A stretch of DNA of 16,929 nucleotides from an uncultured Oscillospiraceae bacterium. GTDB lineage: Bacteria; Bacillota; Clostridia; Oscillospirales; Oscillospiraceae. The translations under genes and the position numbers were made by a program. The stretch spans positions 1 to 16,929 of the forward strand of contig CAKTMC010000025.1 of NCBI GenBank assembly GCA_934573735.1, read 5' to 3'. Positions 6,809 to 16,929 of this stretch are shown one piece after another. Within the stretch, counting starts at the first letter, position 1. Every line of letters starts with the position of its first letter. The notes under the pieces are model-generated. The model worked only from the letters and a program-made list of their open reading frames with translations. It did not search any database and was not told the DNA's origin.

Positions 6809-6830
6809 TATCGGTTGGACTGCGTTATGC

Positions 6831-9800
6831 TTAAAGCGCGTTGGACTTGTTGACAAGAGCGGTCAGGTCAACATACTCCTCGGGCTCGGAGGCGATGCTC
6901 TCATCGGTCTCCATCTCGAAGTCGCGGTACTGAGTCAGACCGGAGCCTGCGGGGATGAGCTTACCGATGATGACGTTCTCCTTCAGGCCGACAAGGTGGT
7001 CGACCTTGCCCTTAATAGCGGCATCGGTGAGAACCTTGGTGGTCTCCTGGAAGGACGCGGCGGACAGGAAGCTCTCGGTCGCAAGAGAAGCCTTGGTGAT
7101 ACCCATGAGAAGCTGGGTGTAAGTCGCGTGGGTCAGACCCTCTTCGCCGGCGGCGATGCGCTCGTCAACGAGCTTGTTCGCGGACTTTATAGCGGAGATG
7201 TCCACGGTCGCGCCGGAGAGCAGATCGGTGCTGCCGGCATCCTCGACTTTGACCTTGCGCATCATCTGGCGGACTATGACCTCAATGTGCTTGTCGTTGA
7301 TGTCAACGCCCTGCTGACGGTAAACCTTCTGAACCTCGCTGGTGATATAGCTGCGGACACCCATACGGCCGAACTCGTCATCGTTGACGCCGCGGATATG
7401 CAGAACCTCGTGCGGGTTGAGCGCGCCGGAGGTGAGCTCCTGACCCTTATCGACATGGTCACCGTTGTGGACGAGGATACCTGCGGAGTGCGGCACGGTG
7501 TAAACCACGGTCGCGCCCTCGGCTTCGTTTGTGACGGTGAGGGAGTACATGACGCCCTTCTTCGCCTCGTCGATGGTGACGGTACCGGATATCTCGGAGA
7601 GGACTGCCATCTTCTTGGGCTTGCGCGCCTCGAACAGCTCCTCAACACGGGGAAGACCCTGAGTGATATCGTCGCCCGCGACGCCGCCGGTATGGAAGGT
7701 ACGCATTGTAAGCTGAGTACCGGGCTCACCGATGGACTGTGCCGCGATAACGCCGACCGCTTCACCGGCATTGACGGGCTTGCCGAGGGCAAGGTTGATG
7801 CCGTAGCACTTTGCGCAGACGCCGGTAAGCGCCTCGCAGGTGAGGACGGAGCGGATGAAGACCTTGTGGATGCCGTGCGCCTCGAGAACGTCCGCGTCCT
7901 CAGGCATGAGCATATGATCCTTATCGAAGAGCAGCTCGCCGGTCGTGGGATCGACGATATTCTCAGCCGGGAAGCGGCCGTGAATTGCGGTGCCGAAGGA
8001 TTCGACAAGCTGACCGCGGTCGTACTGAGCGGAGGCCCAGACACCCTCGGAGGTGCCGCAGTCCTTCTCACGGATGATAACATCCTGGCAGACATCGACC
8101 ATACGGCGGGTCAGGTAACCGGAGTCTGCGGTACGCAGTGCGGTATCGGCCATACCCTTACGGGCGCCTCTGGTGGAGATGAAGTACTCCAAGACGCTGA
8201 GGCCTTCACGGAAGTTGGACTTGATGGGTATCTCGATGGTCTTACCGGCGGTGTTAGCCATAAGGCCGCGCATACCGGCAAGCTGACGGATCTGGTTCAT
8301 GGAGCCACGAGCACCGGAGTTTGCCATCATGTAGATGGGGTTATACTCGTCAAGGCAGTTCTGCAGCGCGTCGGTGACCTCCTTGGTGGTCTTTTCCCAC
8401 TCGGAGACGACCAGACGGTAGCGCTCGTCATCGGTGATGAAGCCGCGCTTATACTGGCGCTCTATCTTGACGACCTCTTCCTCGGTCTCATGGATAAGCT
8501 CCGCCTTTGCACTCGGGACGGTCATATCCGCAACGGATATGGTGATAGCGCCCTTGGTGGAGTACTTATAGCCGAGAGCCTTGATGCTGTCAAGCACCTC
8601 TGCGGAGATGGTGAAGCCGTACTTCTTGATGCAGCGGTCGATGATATCGCCGAGCTGCTTCTTGCCGACCTGGAAGCTTATCTCATGGTCGAATGCGTGT
8701 GCGGGATCGCTGCGATCGACATATCCGAGATCCTGCGGGATAGGCTCGTTATAAATGATACGGCCGACGGTGGTGGTGATTATTGCGCTCTTCTCGACGC
8801 CGTCCACGGTCTTGGTGACGCGGAGACGGATGGGAGCGTGCAGGCCGACGACGCCCTCATTATAGGCCATGATGGCCTCGTTCGCGTCGCGGTAGATGAG
8901 CTTGGACTTATAGGTGCAGGGCTTGCTGCCCTCGGCCTTGGCCTTGTTGTTTGCGGCGTATATCTCGTCGCCGTCCACAAGCGCGCCGCGCTCAAAGCCG
9001 GTATCGCCCGGATCGTCGATGACAAGCTCCTCGGCGCCCTTCTCGGCCTTGCCTATACGCATCATGGTCAGGTAGTAGGAGCCGAGTATCATGTCCTGAG
9101 TAGGAACGGTGACAGGGTGGCCGTCCTGCGGACGCAGGAGGTTATTTGCCGAGAGCATCAGCACACGCGCCTCTGCCTGCGCCTCTGCGGACAGGGGGAC
9201 GTGGATAGCCATCTGGTCGCCGTCAAAGTCGGCGTTATACGCGGTGCAGACCAGCGGGTGCAGGCGCAGGGCGCGTCCCTCGACGAGGATAGGCTCGAAA
9301 GCCTGAATACCGAGACGGTGCAGCGTAGGCGCACGGTTGAGAAGCACGGGGTGCTCCTTGATGACGTACTCCAGCGCGTCCCACACCTCGGTGCGCTGTT
9401 TGTCTACCATCTTCTTTGCGGACTTGATATTGTTTGCAACGCCGTCCTCGACCAGCTTCTTCATGACGAAGGGGCGGAACAGCTCTATAGCCATTTCCTT
9501 CGGCACGCCGCACTGGTATATCTTGAGGTCAGGGCCAACGACTATAACGGAACGGCCGGAATAGTCAACACGCTTACCCAGAAGGTTCTGGCGGAAGCGT
9601 CCCTGCTTGCCCTTGAGCATATCGGAAAGGGACTTGAGCGCGCGGGAGTTTGCGCCGGTGACGGCACGGCCGCGGCGGCCGTTGTCTATCAGGGCGTCAA
9701 CCGCCTCCTGAAGCATACGCTTCTCGTTTCTGACGATGATATCGGGAGCATTGAGCTGCTGGAGTCTCTTGAGACGGTTATTTCTGTTGATAACGCGGCG

Positions 9801-10570
9801 GTACAGGTCGTTGAGGTCGCTCGTTGCAAAGCGGCCGCCGTCAAGCTGAACCATGGGGCGTATCTCGGGAGGGATAACGGGCAGAACGTCAATTACCATC
9901 CACTCGGGACGGTTGCCGCTCTGACGGAAGGCCTCGACGACCTCAAGGCGCTTGACAAGCTTTGCCTTCTTCTGGCCGCTGGCGTTATTGAGCTCCTCAC
10001 GCAGCTGCACGGCAAGCTGCTCGCAGTCTATCTGGGAAAGAAGCTCCTTGATAGCCTCCGCGCCAATGCCGGCCTTGAAATCGTCCTCATACTTCTCGCG
10101 CATCTCGCGGTACTCGCGCTCGGTGAGTATCTGGCACTTGGCAAGCGGAGTGAAGCCGGGGTCGATGACTATATAGTTTGCAAAGTACAAAACCTTCTCC
10201 AGCATTCTCGGGGTCAGGTCAAGAATAAGACCCATGCGGCTGGGGATGCCCTTGAAATACCAGATATGGCTGACGGGCGCGGCAAGCTCGATGTGACCCA
10301 TGCGCTCACGGCGAACCTTGGCCTTTGTGACCTCGACGCCGCAGCGGTCGCATATCTTGCCCTTGTAGCGAATTTTCTTATATTTGCCGCAGTGGCATTC
10401 CCAGTCCTTGGTCGGTCCGAAAATGCGCTCGCAGAACAGGCCGTCCCGCTCGGGCTTGAGTGTGCGGTAGTTGATGGTCTCCGGCTTTTTGACCTCGCCG
10501 TAGGACCAGCTCCGTATCATCTCAGGGGAGGCAATACCTATCTGAATTGCGTCAAACGGTGTGTAGCTCA

Positions 10571-10571
<1 letters not shown>
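6831..10571 (-). CDS. rpoC: DNA-directed RNA polymerase subunit beta'
   Basis: Beta' forms half of the RNA polymerase active-site cleft. I place the start at the ATG at 10571 (1246 aa), which overlaps the rpoB stop as TGATG and has GAGGAGG seven bases upstream; the GTG one codon earlier is an alternative. The N-terminal zinc ribbon has Cys59, Cys61, Cys74 and Cys77. The catalytic loop NADFDGDQM has its three Mg-binding Asp at 448, 450 and 452. Clamp and bridge-helix regions follow, then the second zinc site (DCGTSEGV and CEALTGVCAKC) and the trigger-loop region AAQSIGEPGTQLTMRTFHTGG. The C-terminus ends VNKSNAL. All expected motifs are intact and the length is ordinary for the class. The last 57 codons occur again at 5151-5321. 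A long open frame on the opposite strand is a codon-bias shadow. Confidence 0.99.
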
Positions 10572-14293
<3,722 letters not shown>

Positions 14294-14361
14294 TGGCGCA
14301 CTCTCCTTATCACACAAATTGCAAACACACGGGTGCGTTGTTACAATTTTATAACCCGGTG

Positions 14362-14390
14362 TTGATTTTACGCTGTACAAATGCTATAAT
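14362..14390 (+). promoter_or_regulatory. Plus-strand promoter inside the rpoB leader
   Basis: TTGATT (14362-14367) and a perfect TATAAT (14385-14390) are 17 bases apart. The predicted start near 14397 gives a transcript running away from rpoB toward the glycosyltransferase gene. The promoter lies downstream of the predicted rpoB start, so the two transcripts would overlap for about 40 bases at their 5' ends. Confidence 0.6.
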
Positions 14391-14443
14391 GACGCCAGTC
14401 AAGGTGGGGTACAATGTCCCTATCCCGGCAAACATAGCAAGAT

Positions 14444-14473
14444 ATTATACCATTTGTTATACAGTAAAGTCAA
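14444..14473 (-). promoter_or_regulatory. Promoter of rpoBC
   Basis: On the minus strand TTGACT (14468-14473) and TATAAT (14444-14449) are 18 bases apart. The predicted start near 14437 gives a leader of about 145 nucleotides before the rpoB ATG. The leader contains short inverted repeats (GGGACATTGTACCCC; CGGGT...ACCCG) but no recognised riboswitch. Confidence 0.75.
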
Positions 14474-14501
14474 GGACTATTTTGTGAAATAAGCGTTTTT
14501 T

Positions 14502-14529
14502 GCGGCGGCTCATCCGACCGCGTTTTTTT
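14502..14529 (+). terminator. Terminator-like hairpin between the plus promoter and the glycosyltransferase gene
   Basis: GCGGCGG pairs with CCG(A)CCGC around CTCAT, with one bulged A, and is followed by G and seven T. On the plus strand this is a good intrinsic terminator, 32 bases before the glycosyltransferase ATG. It would either attenuate that gene or end a ~130-nt transcript starting at 14397. Confidence 0.55.
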
Positions 14530-14560
14530 ATATCATTATTCTTTGCTGCGAGGTGCCCCT

Positions 14561-15793
14561 ATGGATATTCGCGCCGCCCTCATGCTCTCCGCCATTGCGC
14601 TTTTTGCGCTGCTATTGTTATATAAAGAAGGACTACTGAAAAAGCCCGCTCCCGTCGTCACGGCTCTGCTGCTCACCGCGGCGGCATTTATCCTGCGTGC
14701 GCTGGTTTTTGACTATGAGACGCTTGACTATCAGAATTTTCTGAGTCAGTGGGTAGAGTTTTTCCGTCAGCACGGCGGCTTTCGCGCTCTGCGCTACCCG
14801 GTCGGGAATTATAATATACCCTATCTGTATTTTATGGCGCTGTTTTCCTACAACTCCGTATATGATCTCTATCTCATAAAGCTGCTCTCCACTTTTTTTG
14901 ACCTCCTGCTTGCCTACGCGGTGCTGCGCCTCGTCTCGCGTTGGAGTAAATCCGTATGGCTGCGGCTCTGCTGCTTCTTTACGGTGCTGCTCTGGCCGAC
15001 GGTGTTTCTCAACAGTGCCGTCTGGGGTCAGTGCGACAGTATTTACGTCGCCCTCGCGCTGCTCGGCATAGACGCGGCGCTGGACGAGCGCCCGATTTTG
15101 TCGATGTGCTGCATCGCGCTCTCCTTCGGCTTCAAGCTTCAGGCAGTGTTCATCATGCCGGTGTACGCGGTGCTTTGGATGCAGGGCAAGCTTAAGTGGT
15201 ATCATTTTCTCGTCTTCCCCGGCGTGTATGTGCTGCTCGTGCTGCCCGCCGTCCTCGCCGGCAGACCCTTTATGGATACTATTACGCTTTATCTCAGCCA
15301 GATCGGCAGCATCGGCTCGGGGCTGAATTATAATTCGCCCTCGATATTTGCCATGATACGCAATATCGCCGACACTGAGGCCGCGTCACGAGCGGGGATA
15401 ATCGGCGCCTTCGCGTATATGCTCGCGGTGCTGGGGCTGTGCTTTATAAAGCGCAGGGAGCTTAACGAGCGTGCGCTGCTTGCCGCCGCCGTGCTGCTTG
15501 CCGTGGGTATCCCCTTCCTGCTGCCGCATATGCATGACCGCTATTTCTACGCGGCGGACATTCTCACGCTGCTCTGGGTCTTTGCCTTCCCCGAATATTT
15601 CCCCGCGGCACTGCTCGCGGAGTTTGCGTCCCTGCTCGGCTATCACGCATATTTGAAGATGCGGTTTTTGCTGCCGATGCGCTATGGCTCGGTCGCTCTC
15701 CTGCTCGTGCTGCTGCTTGCGATTTTCTTCCTCGCCGACTCCTTCGGCGATAAAAATAATAAAAACGAGAAAAAAGATAAAATTCATGCTTGA
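14561..15793 (+). CDS. Multi-pass GT-C / Gpi18-like glycosyltransferase
   Basis: A 410-aa integral membrane protein with roughly ten to twelve hydrophobic segments. The layout fits the polyprenyl-phosphate-dependent GT-C glycosyltransferases, especially the bacterial group annotated as Gpi18-like mannosyltransferase. An early extracytoplasmic loop carries acidic FDYETLDYQNFLSQW, the place of the catalytic acid in GT-C enzymes. The middle holds NSAVWGQCDSIYVALALLG and the C-terminal half LLPHMHDRYFYAADIL, both hallmark stretches of this group. The likely role is transfer of a lipid-linked sugar to a cell-envelope glycan; donor and acceptor cannot be read from sequence. The start is placed at the ATG at 14561 with GAGGTG five bases upstream; an in-frame TTG at 14543 lacks such a site. 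The C-terminus is a charged Lys/Asn tail. The gene stands alone, divergent from rpoB, and its stop codon overlaps the -35 box of the tRNA promoter. Confidence 0.82.
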   Translation: MDIRAALMLSAIALFALLLLYKEGLLKKPAPVVTALLLTAAAFILRALVFDYETLDYQNFLSQWVEFFRQHGGFRALRYPVGNYNIPYLYFMALFSYNSVYDLYLIKLLSTFFDLLLAYAVLRLVSRWSKSVWLRLCCFFTVLLWPTVFLNSAVWGQCDSIYVALALLGIDAALDERPILSMCCIALSFGFKLQAVFIMPVYAVLWMQGKLKWYHFLVFPGVYVLLVLPAVLAGRPFMDTITLYLSQIGSIGSGLNYNSPSIFAMIRNIADTEAASRAGIIGAFAYMLAVLGLCFIKRRELNERALLAAAVLLAVGIPFLLPHMHDRYFYAADILTLLWVFAFPEYFPAALLAEFASLLGYHAYLKMRFLLPMRYGSVALLLVLLLAIFFLADSFGDKNNKNEKKDKIHA

Positions 15794-15817
15794 CAAACTA
15801 ATTTTATCTGCTATAAT
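15790..15817 (+). promoter_or_regulatory. Promoter of the tRNA-Leu gene
   Basis: A perfect TTGACA (15790-15795) and a perfect TATAAT (15812-15817) are 16 bases apart. The predicted start is near 15824, about 65 bases before the mature tRNA, leaving a 5' leader to be removed by RNase P. A 9-bp inverted repeat (15776-15784 and 15800-15808) flanks the -35 box. Confidence 0.8.
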
Positions 15818-15888
15818 AACTCATGCCTTAAATGTGGCGCGCCATTGATGCGAACGGGTTTAAATGGATCCGGGGCATCGGCGAATAT

Positions 15889-15973
15889 GCGAGAGTGCTG
15901 GAACAGGTAGACAGGCACGTTTGAGGGGCGTGTGTCAACCGACGTGGGAGTTCAAGTCTCCTCTCTCGCACCA
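15889..15973 (+). tRNA. tRNA-Leu(GAG)
   Basis: An 85-nt class II tRNA with encoded CCA. The acceptor stem GCGAGAG pairs with CTCTCGC, and the discriminator base is A (15970), as expected for leucine. The anticodon stem CACGT/GCGTG holds loop TTGAGGG, giving anticodon GAG at 15923-15925 for CUC/CUU codons. A 13-base variable region contains a GTC/GAC stem. The T arm is GGGAG-TTCAAGT-CTCCT. It has a strong promoter upstream and terminator hairpins downstream. Mobile-element-type genes start about 400 bases beyond it, so its 3' end is a candidate integration site. Confidence 0.95.
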
Positions 15974-15991
15974 TCATGGTCAGCCAATTTT

Positions 15992-16020
15992 GATGACACT
16001 GCGTCAAACGCAGTGTCATC
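15992..16020 (+). terminator. First hairpin after tRNA-Leu
   Basis: A perfect 13-bp stem (GATGACACTGCGT with ACGCAGTGTCATC) closes a 3-base loop 18 bases after the tRNA CCA end. It has no T-run of its own, but a true terminator follows six bases later. It may help define the 3' end of the precursor tRNA. Confidence 0.5.
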
Positions 16021-16025
16021 AAGGC

Positions 16026-16063
16026 TTTCCGGGCTTTTTCAGCTCGGAAATTTTTTTATTTTT
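16026..16063 (+). terminator. Intrinsic terminator of the tRNA-Leu transcript
   Basis: TTTCCGGGCT pairs with AGCTCGGAAA (one mismatch) around a T-rich loop, followed by seven T, A and five more T. This is a strong plus-strand terminator. Confidence 0.8.
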
Positions 16064-16073
16064 CCATTGATGA

Positions 16074-16205
16074 CAGACGCGGTTTTTACGCAACTGAGGA
16101 GACTTGAACTACCCGAACCGGGTTTTGAGCCATTTTATCTCTCCCCTGCCGCGGATTTTTGACAAGTATTTCGAGATTCTCAAAAAATAAATATCACAAG
16201 AATTT
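16074..16205. other. Non-coding spacer with an inverted tRNA T-arm match
   Basis: No gene is credible here. The 15 bases at 16096-16110 (GAGGAGACTTGAACT) are the exact reverse complement of 15949-15963 in the T arm of the tRNA-Leu. A small palindrome CCCGAACCGGG follows. I could not fold a second complete tRNA on either strand, so this is at most a remnant. Confidence 0.4.
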
Positions 16206-16252
16206 AAGCGCCGGGTCGTTGGTTTTGCAGAATCAACGCTCCGGCGCTTTTG
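16206..16252 (+). terminator. Strong hairpin with short T-run
   Basis: AAGCGCCGG pairs with CCGGCGCTT, extended inside by CGTTG/CAACG, followed by four T. It insulates the tRNA side from the accessory genes to the right. Confidence 0.65.
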
Positions 16253-16272
16253 TCATATCTGGAGGTGAGTTA

Positions 16273-16284
16273 ATGAGCATGTAA
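16273..16284 (+). other. Three-codon mini-ORF with good Shine-Dalgarno
   Basis: GGAGG at 16261-16265 stands seven bases before ATG AGC ATG TAA. The ribosome binding site is far better than that of any other start nearby, yet the frame closes after three codons. It may be a leader peptide, a decayed gene start or chance. Confidence 0.3.
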
Positions 16285-16296
16285 TTTGGATAGACA

Positions 16297-16380
16297 ATGA
16301 AATATCAAATCGGTAAGGCCGGAACTTTTGAAAAATCAAAGGTTCCGGCCTTTTTGCATTCTAAGGGGGTATCGAATTGA
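16297..16380 (+). CDS. Possible 27-residue leader peptide, unproven
   Basis: An ATG at 16297 opens 27 codons (starting MKYQIGKAGTFEKSKVP, ending GVSN) and stops at 16378-16380, overlapping the TTG start of the next gene. The ribosome binding site is poor (GGATAGACA). The frame spans the whole terminator-like hairpin at 16315-16352, so its sequence is largely dictated by that palindrome. It may be a translated leader controlling the hairpin or simply a by-product of it. Confidence 0.25.
   Translation: MKYQIGKAGTFEKSKVPAFLHSKGVSN
16315..16355 (+). terminator. Terminator-like hairpin just upstream of the 61-aa gene
   Basis: AAGGCCGGAACTTTTGA pairs with TCAAAGGTTCCGGCCTT, 17 bp with one wobble and a 4-base loop, ending in five T. 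It lies only 22 bases before the TTG start of the next gene, with no promoter between them. It is therefore more likely a leader attenuator, or an end of an upstream unit, than a simple operon end. Confidence 0.65.
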
Positions 16381-16562
16381 AGAACTACGAAATCAAGCAG
16401 GCGTTCAAGAATCTGCCGGATGCTGGGCTTCCGGACATTGAGCAGGTTATGTGCCACGAATACGAGCAGTGTGAAGGGTGCAATTACCCAGCGCATGGTT
16501 TCATCTGTTGGCACGGCGACGGCAAATGCCTGAGAACTGAAATGAGGGAGGCAAAAAAATGA
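16377..16562 (+). CDS. Small Cys-rich accessory protein, 61 aa
   Basis: I do not recognise a named family. The start is a TTG at 16377 preceded by AAGGGGG about seven bases upstream; no ATG occurs before a Met at residue 25. The protein begins MKNYEIKQAFKNLPDAGLPD and then has a Cys/His-rich core with Cys26, Cys32, Cys35 (a CxxC pair), His40, Cys44, His46 and Cys51, suggestive of a small metal-binding fold. It is soluble, with no signal peptide or membrane segment. Its stop overlaps the next start by four bases (ATGA), so it is translationally coupled to the ArdA-like gene. That arrangement suggests a conjugative element or prophage accessory operon. A function should not be assigned. Confidence 0.7.
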   Translation: MKNYEIKQAFKNLPDAGLPDIEQVMCHEYEQCEGCNYPAHGFICWHGDGKCLRTEMREAKK

Positions 16563-16929
16563 TATTACATGCGGTGCTCGGCAATCCCAACCACCCGGAA
16601 TACGGTGTAGCAACCATTCCGTTCCCCATCCCACATGACCAGTACGCACACTGCATGGAGCTGCTGGAGGCATTGGAAATTGGCGATGCAGTCAAAGCTG
16701 ACTGTCAGGTGCAGGAGATCAATAGCTTTTACTCTGCACTCAAACGCACAGAGATGCTTCCGGTTAATGTGGAGGAGCTCAACTATCTTGCCAAGCGGCT
16801 GGATAGTTTCGATGTCGGAGAAGCTGCTCAGTTTCAGGCAATGGCACACAAGCTGGAGCTTTCTGAGCTGAAGGAGCTTATCAACCTGACCTTCTGTTGT
16901 CAGGAGGCCACAGTCATTACGGATTTTTC
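16559..16929 (+). CDS. ArdA-like antirestriction protein, N-terminal part (cut by window edge)
   Basis: The frame is open from the ATG at 16559 to the window end: 123 codons without a stop. The start overlaps the preceding gene as ATGA and lies after a GGGAGG stretch at 16545-16550. The sequence begins MILHAVLGNPNHPEYGVATI and includes LNYLAKRLDSFD, EAAQFQAMAHKLELSELKEL and INLTFCCQEATVITDF. From memory, this resembles the N-terminal part of proteins annotated as antirestriction protein ArdA in conjugative transposons of Clostridia. ArdA proteins are acidic DNA mimics that block type I restriction enzymes and so protect incoming element DNA. The visible part is acidic, consistent with that. 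Family assignment is from recall of sequence pattern, so a YodL-type or other element protein remains possible. Confidence 0.7.
   Translation, partial: MILHAVLGNPNHPEYGVATIPFPIPHDQYAHCMELLEALEIGDAVKADCQVQEINSFYSALKRTEMLPVNVEELNYLAKRLDSFDVGEAAQFQAMAHKLELSELKELINLTFCCQEATVITDF

Noticed and set aside
15828..16162. Short frames on both strands over and beside the tRNA (peptides with RRLELP)
   Set aside because: These are typical spurious translations of tRNA sequence. The tRNA fold is complete and explains the bases.
16159..16188. Promoter upstream of the accessory genes (TTGACA at 16159-16164)
   Set aside because: The -35 is perfect, but only A-rich sequence lies at the proper distance, with no acceptable -10, and a strong terminator follows at 16206-16252.

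Overview
The window looks like a chromosomal segment from a fairly GC-rich Gram-positive anaerobe of the class Clostridia, probably an Oscillospirales-type gut bacterium. This rests on the long S12 form, the RpoB sequence around the rifampicin pocket, strong AGGAGG-type ribosome binding sites, TTGACN/TATAAT promoters, short CCCTCAGTC...GACAGCTCCCC palindromic repeats and an ArdA-type accessory gene. This is inference from sequence features, not a database match.

The left and middle parts (1-14293) lie on the minus strand and hold two core blocks. In transcription order they are rpoB and rpoC (RNA polymerase beta and beta', stop and start codons overlapping as TGATG), then the str operon rpsL-rpsG-fusA-tuf (S12, S7, EF-G, EF-Tu; tuf is cut by the window start). 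The str operon has its own near-consensus promoter and a leader hairpin that could act as an attenuator. Between the blocks is a patched 3.1-kb accessory stretch. It holds a 12-TM MFS transporter directly after rpoC, a second copy of the last ~170 bp of rpoC, several terminators, three pieces of one palindromic repeat family, and a lipoprotein gene with a dense cysteine cluster behind its lipid anchor.

The right part is on the plus strand. A promoter inside the rpoB leader points away from rpoB and leads, past a terminator-like hairpin, to a multi-pass GT-C/Gpi18-like glycosyltransferase. A consensus promoter and a tRNA-Leu(GAG) gene with encoded CCA follow, then terminators. From about 16.2 kb the content changes to mobile-element type: a short leader with tiny ORFs and a strong hairpin, a 61-aa Cys-rich protein, and the start of an ArdA-like antirestriction protein that runs off the window. 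The tRNA gene is a plausible integration boundary for that element.

The points most worth a second look are the rpoC 3'-end duplication bracketing the MFS gene, the repeat ends that enclose the rpoC fragment, a 17-residue insertion in the EF-Tu G domain, the overlapping divergent promoters at rpoB, and the tRNA/ArdA junction.
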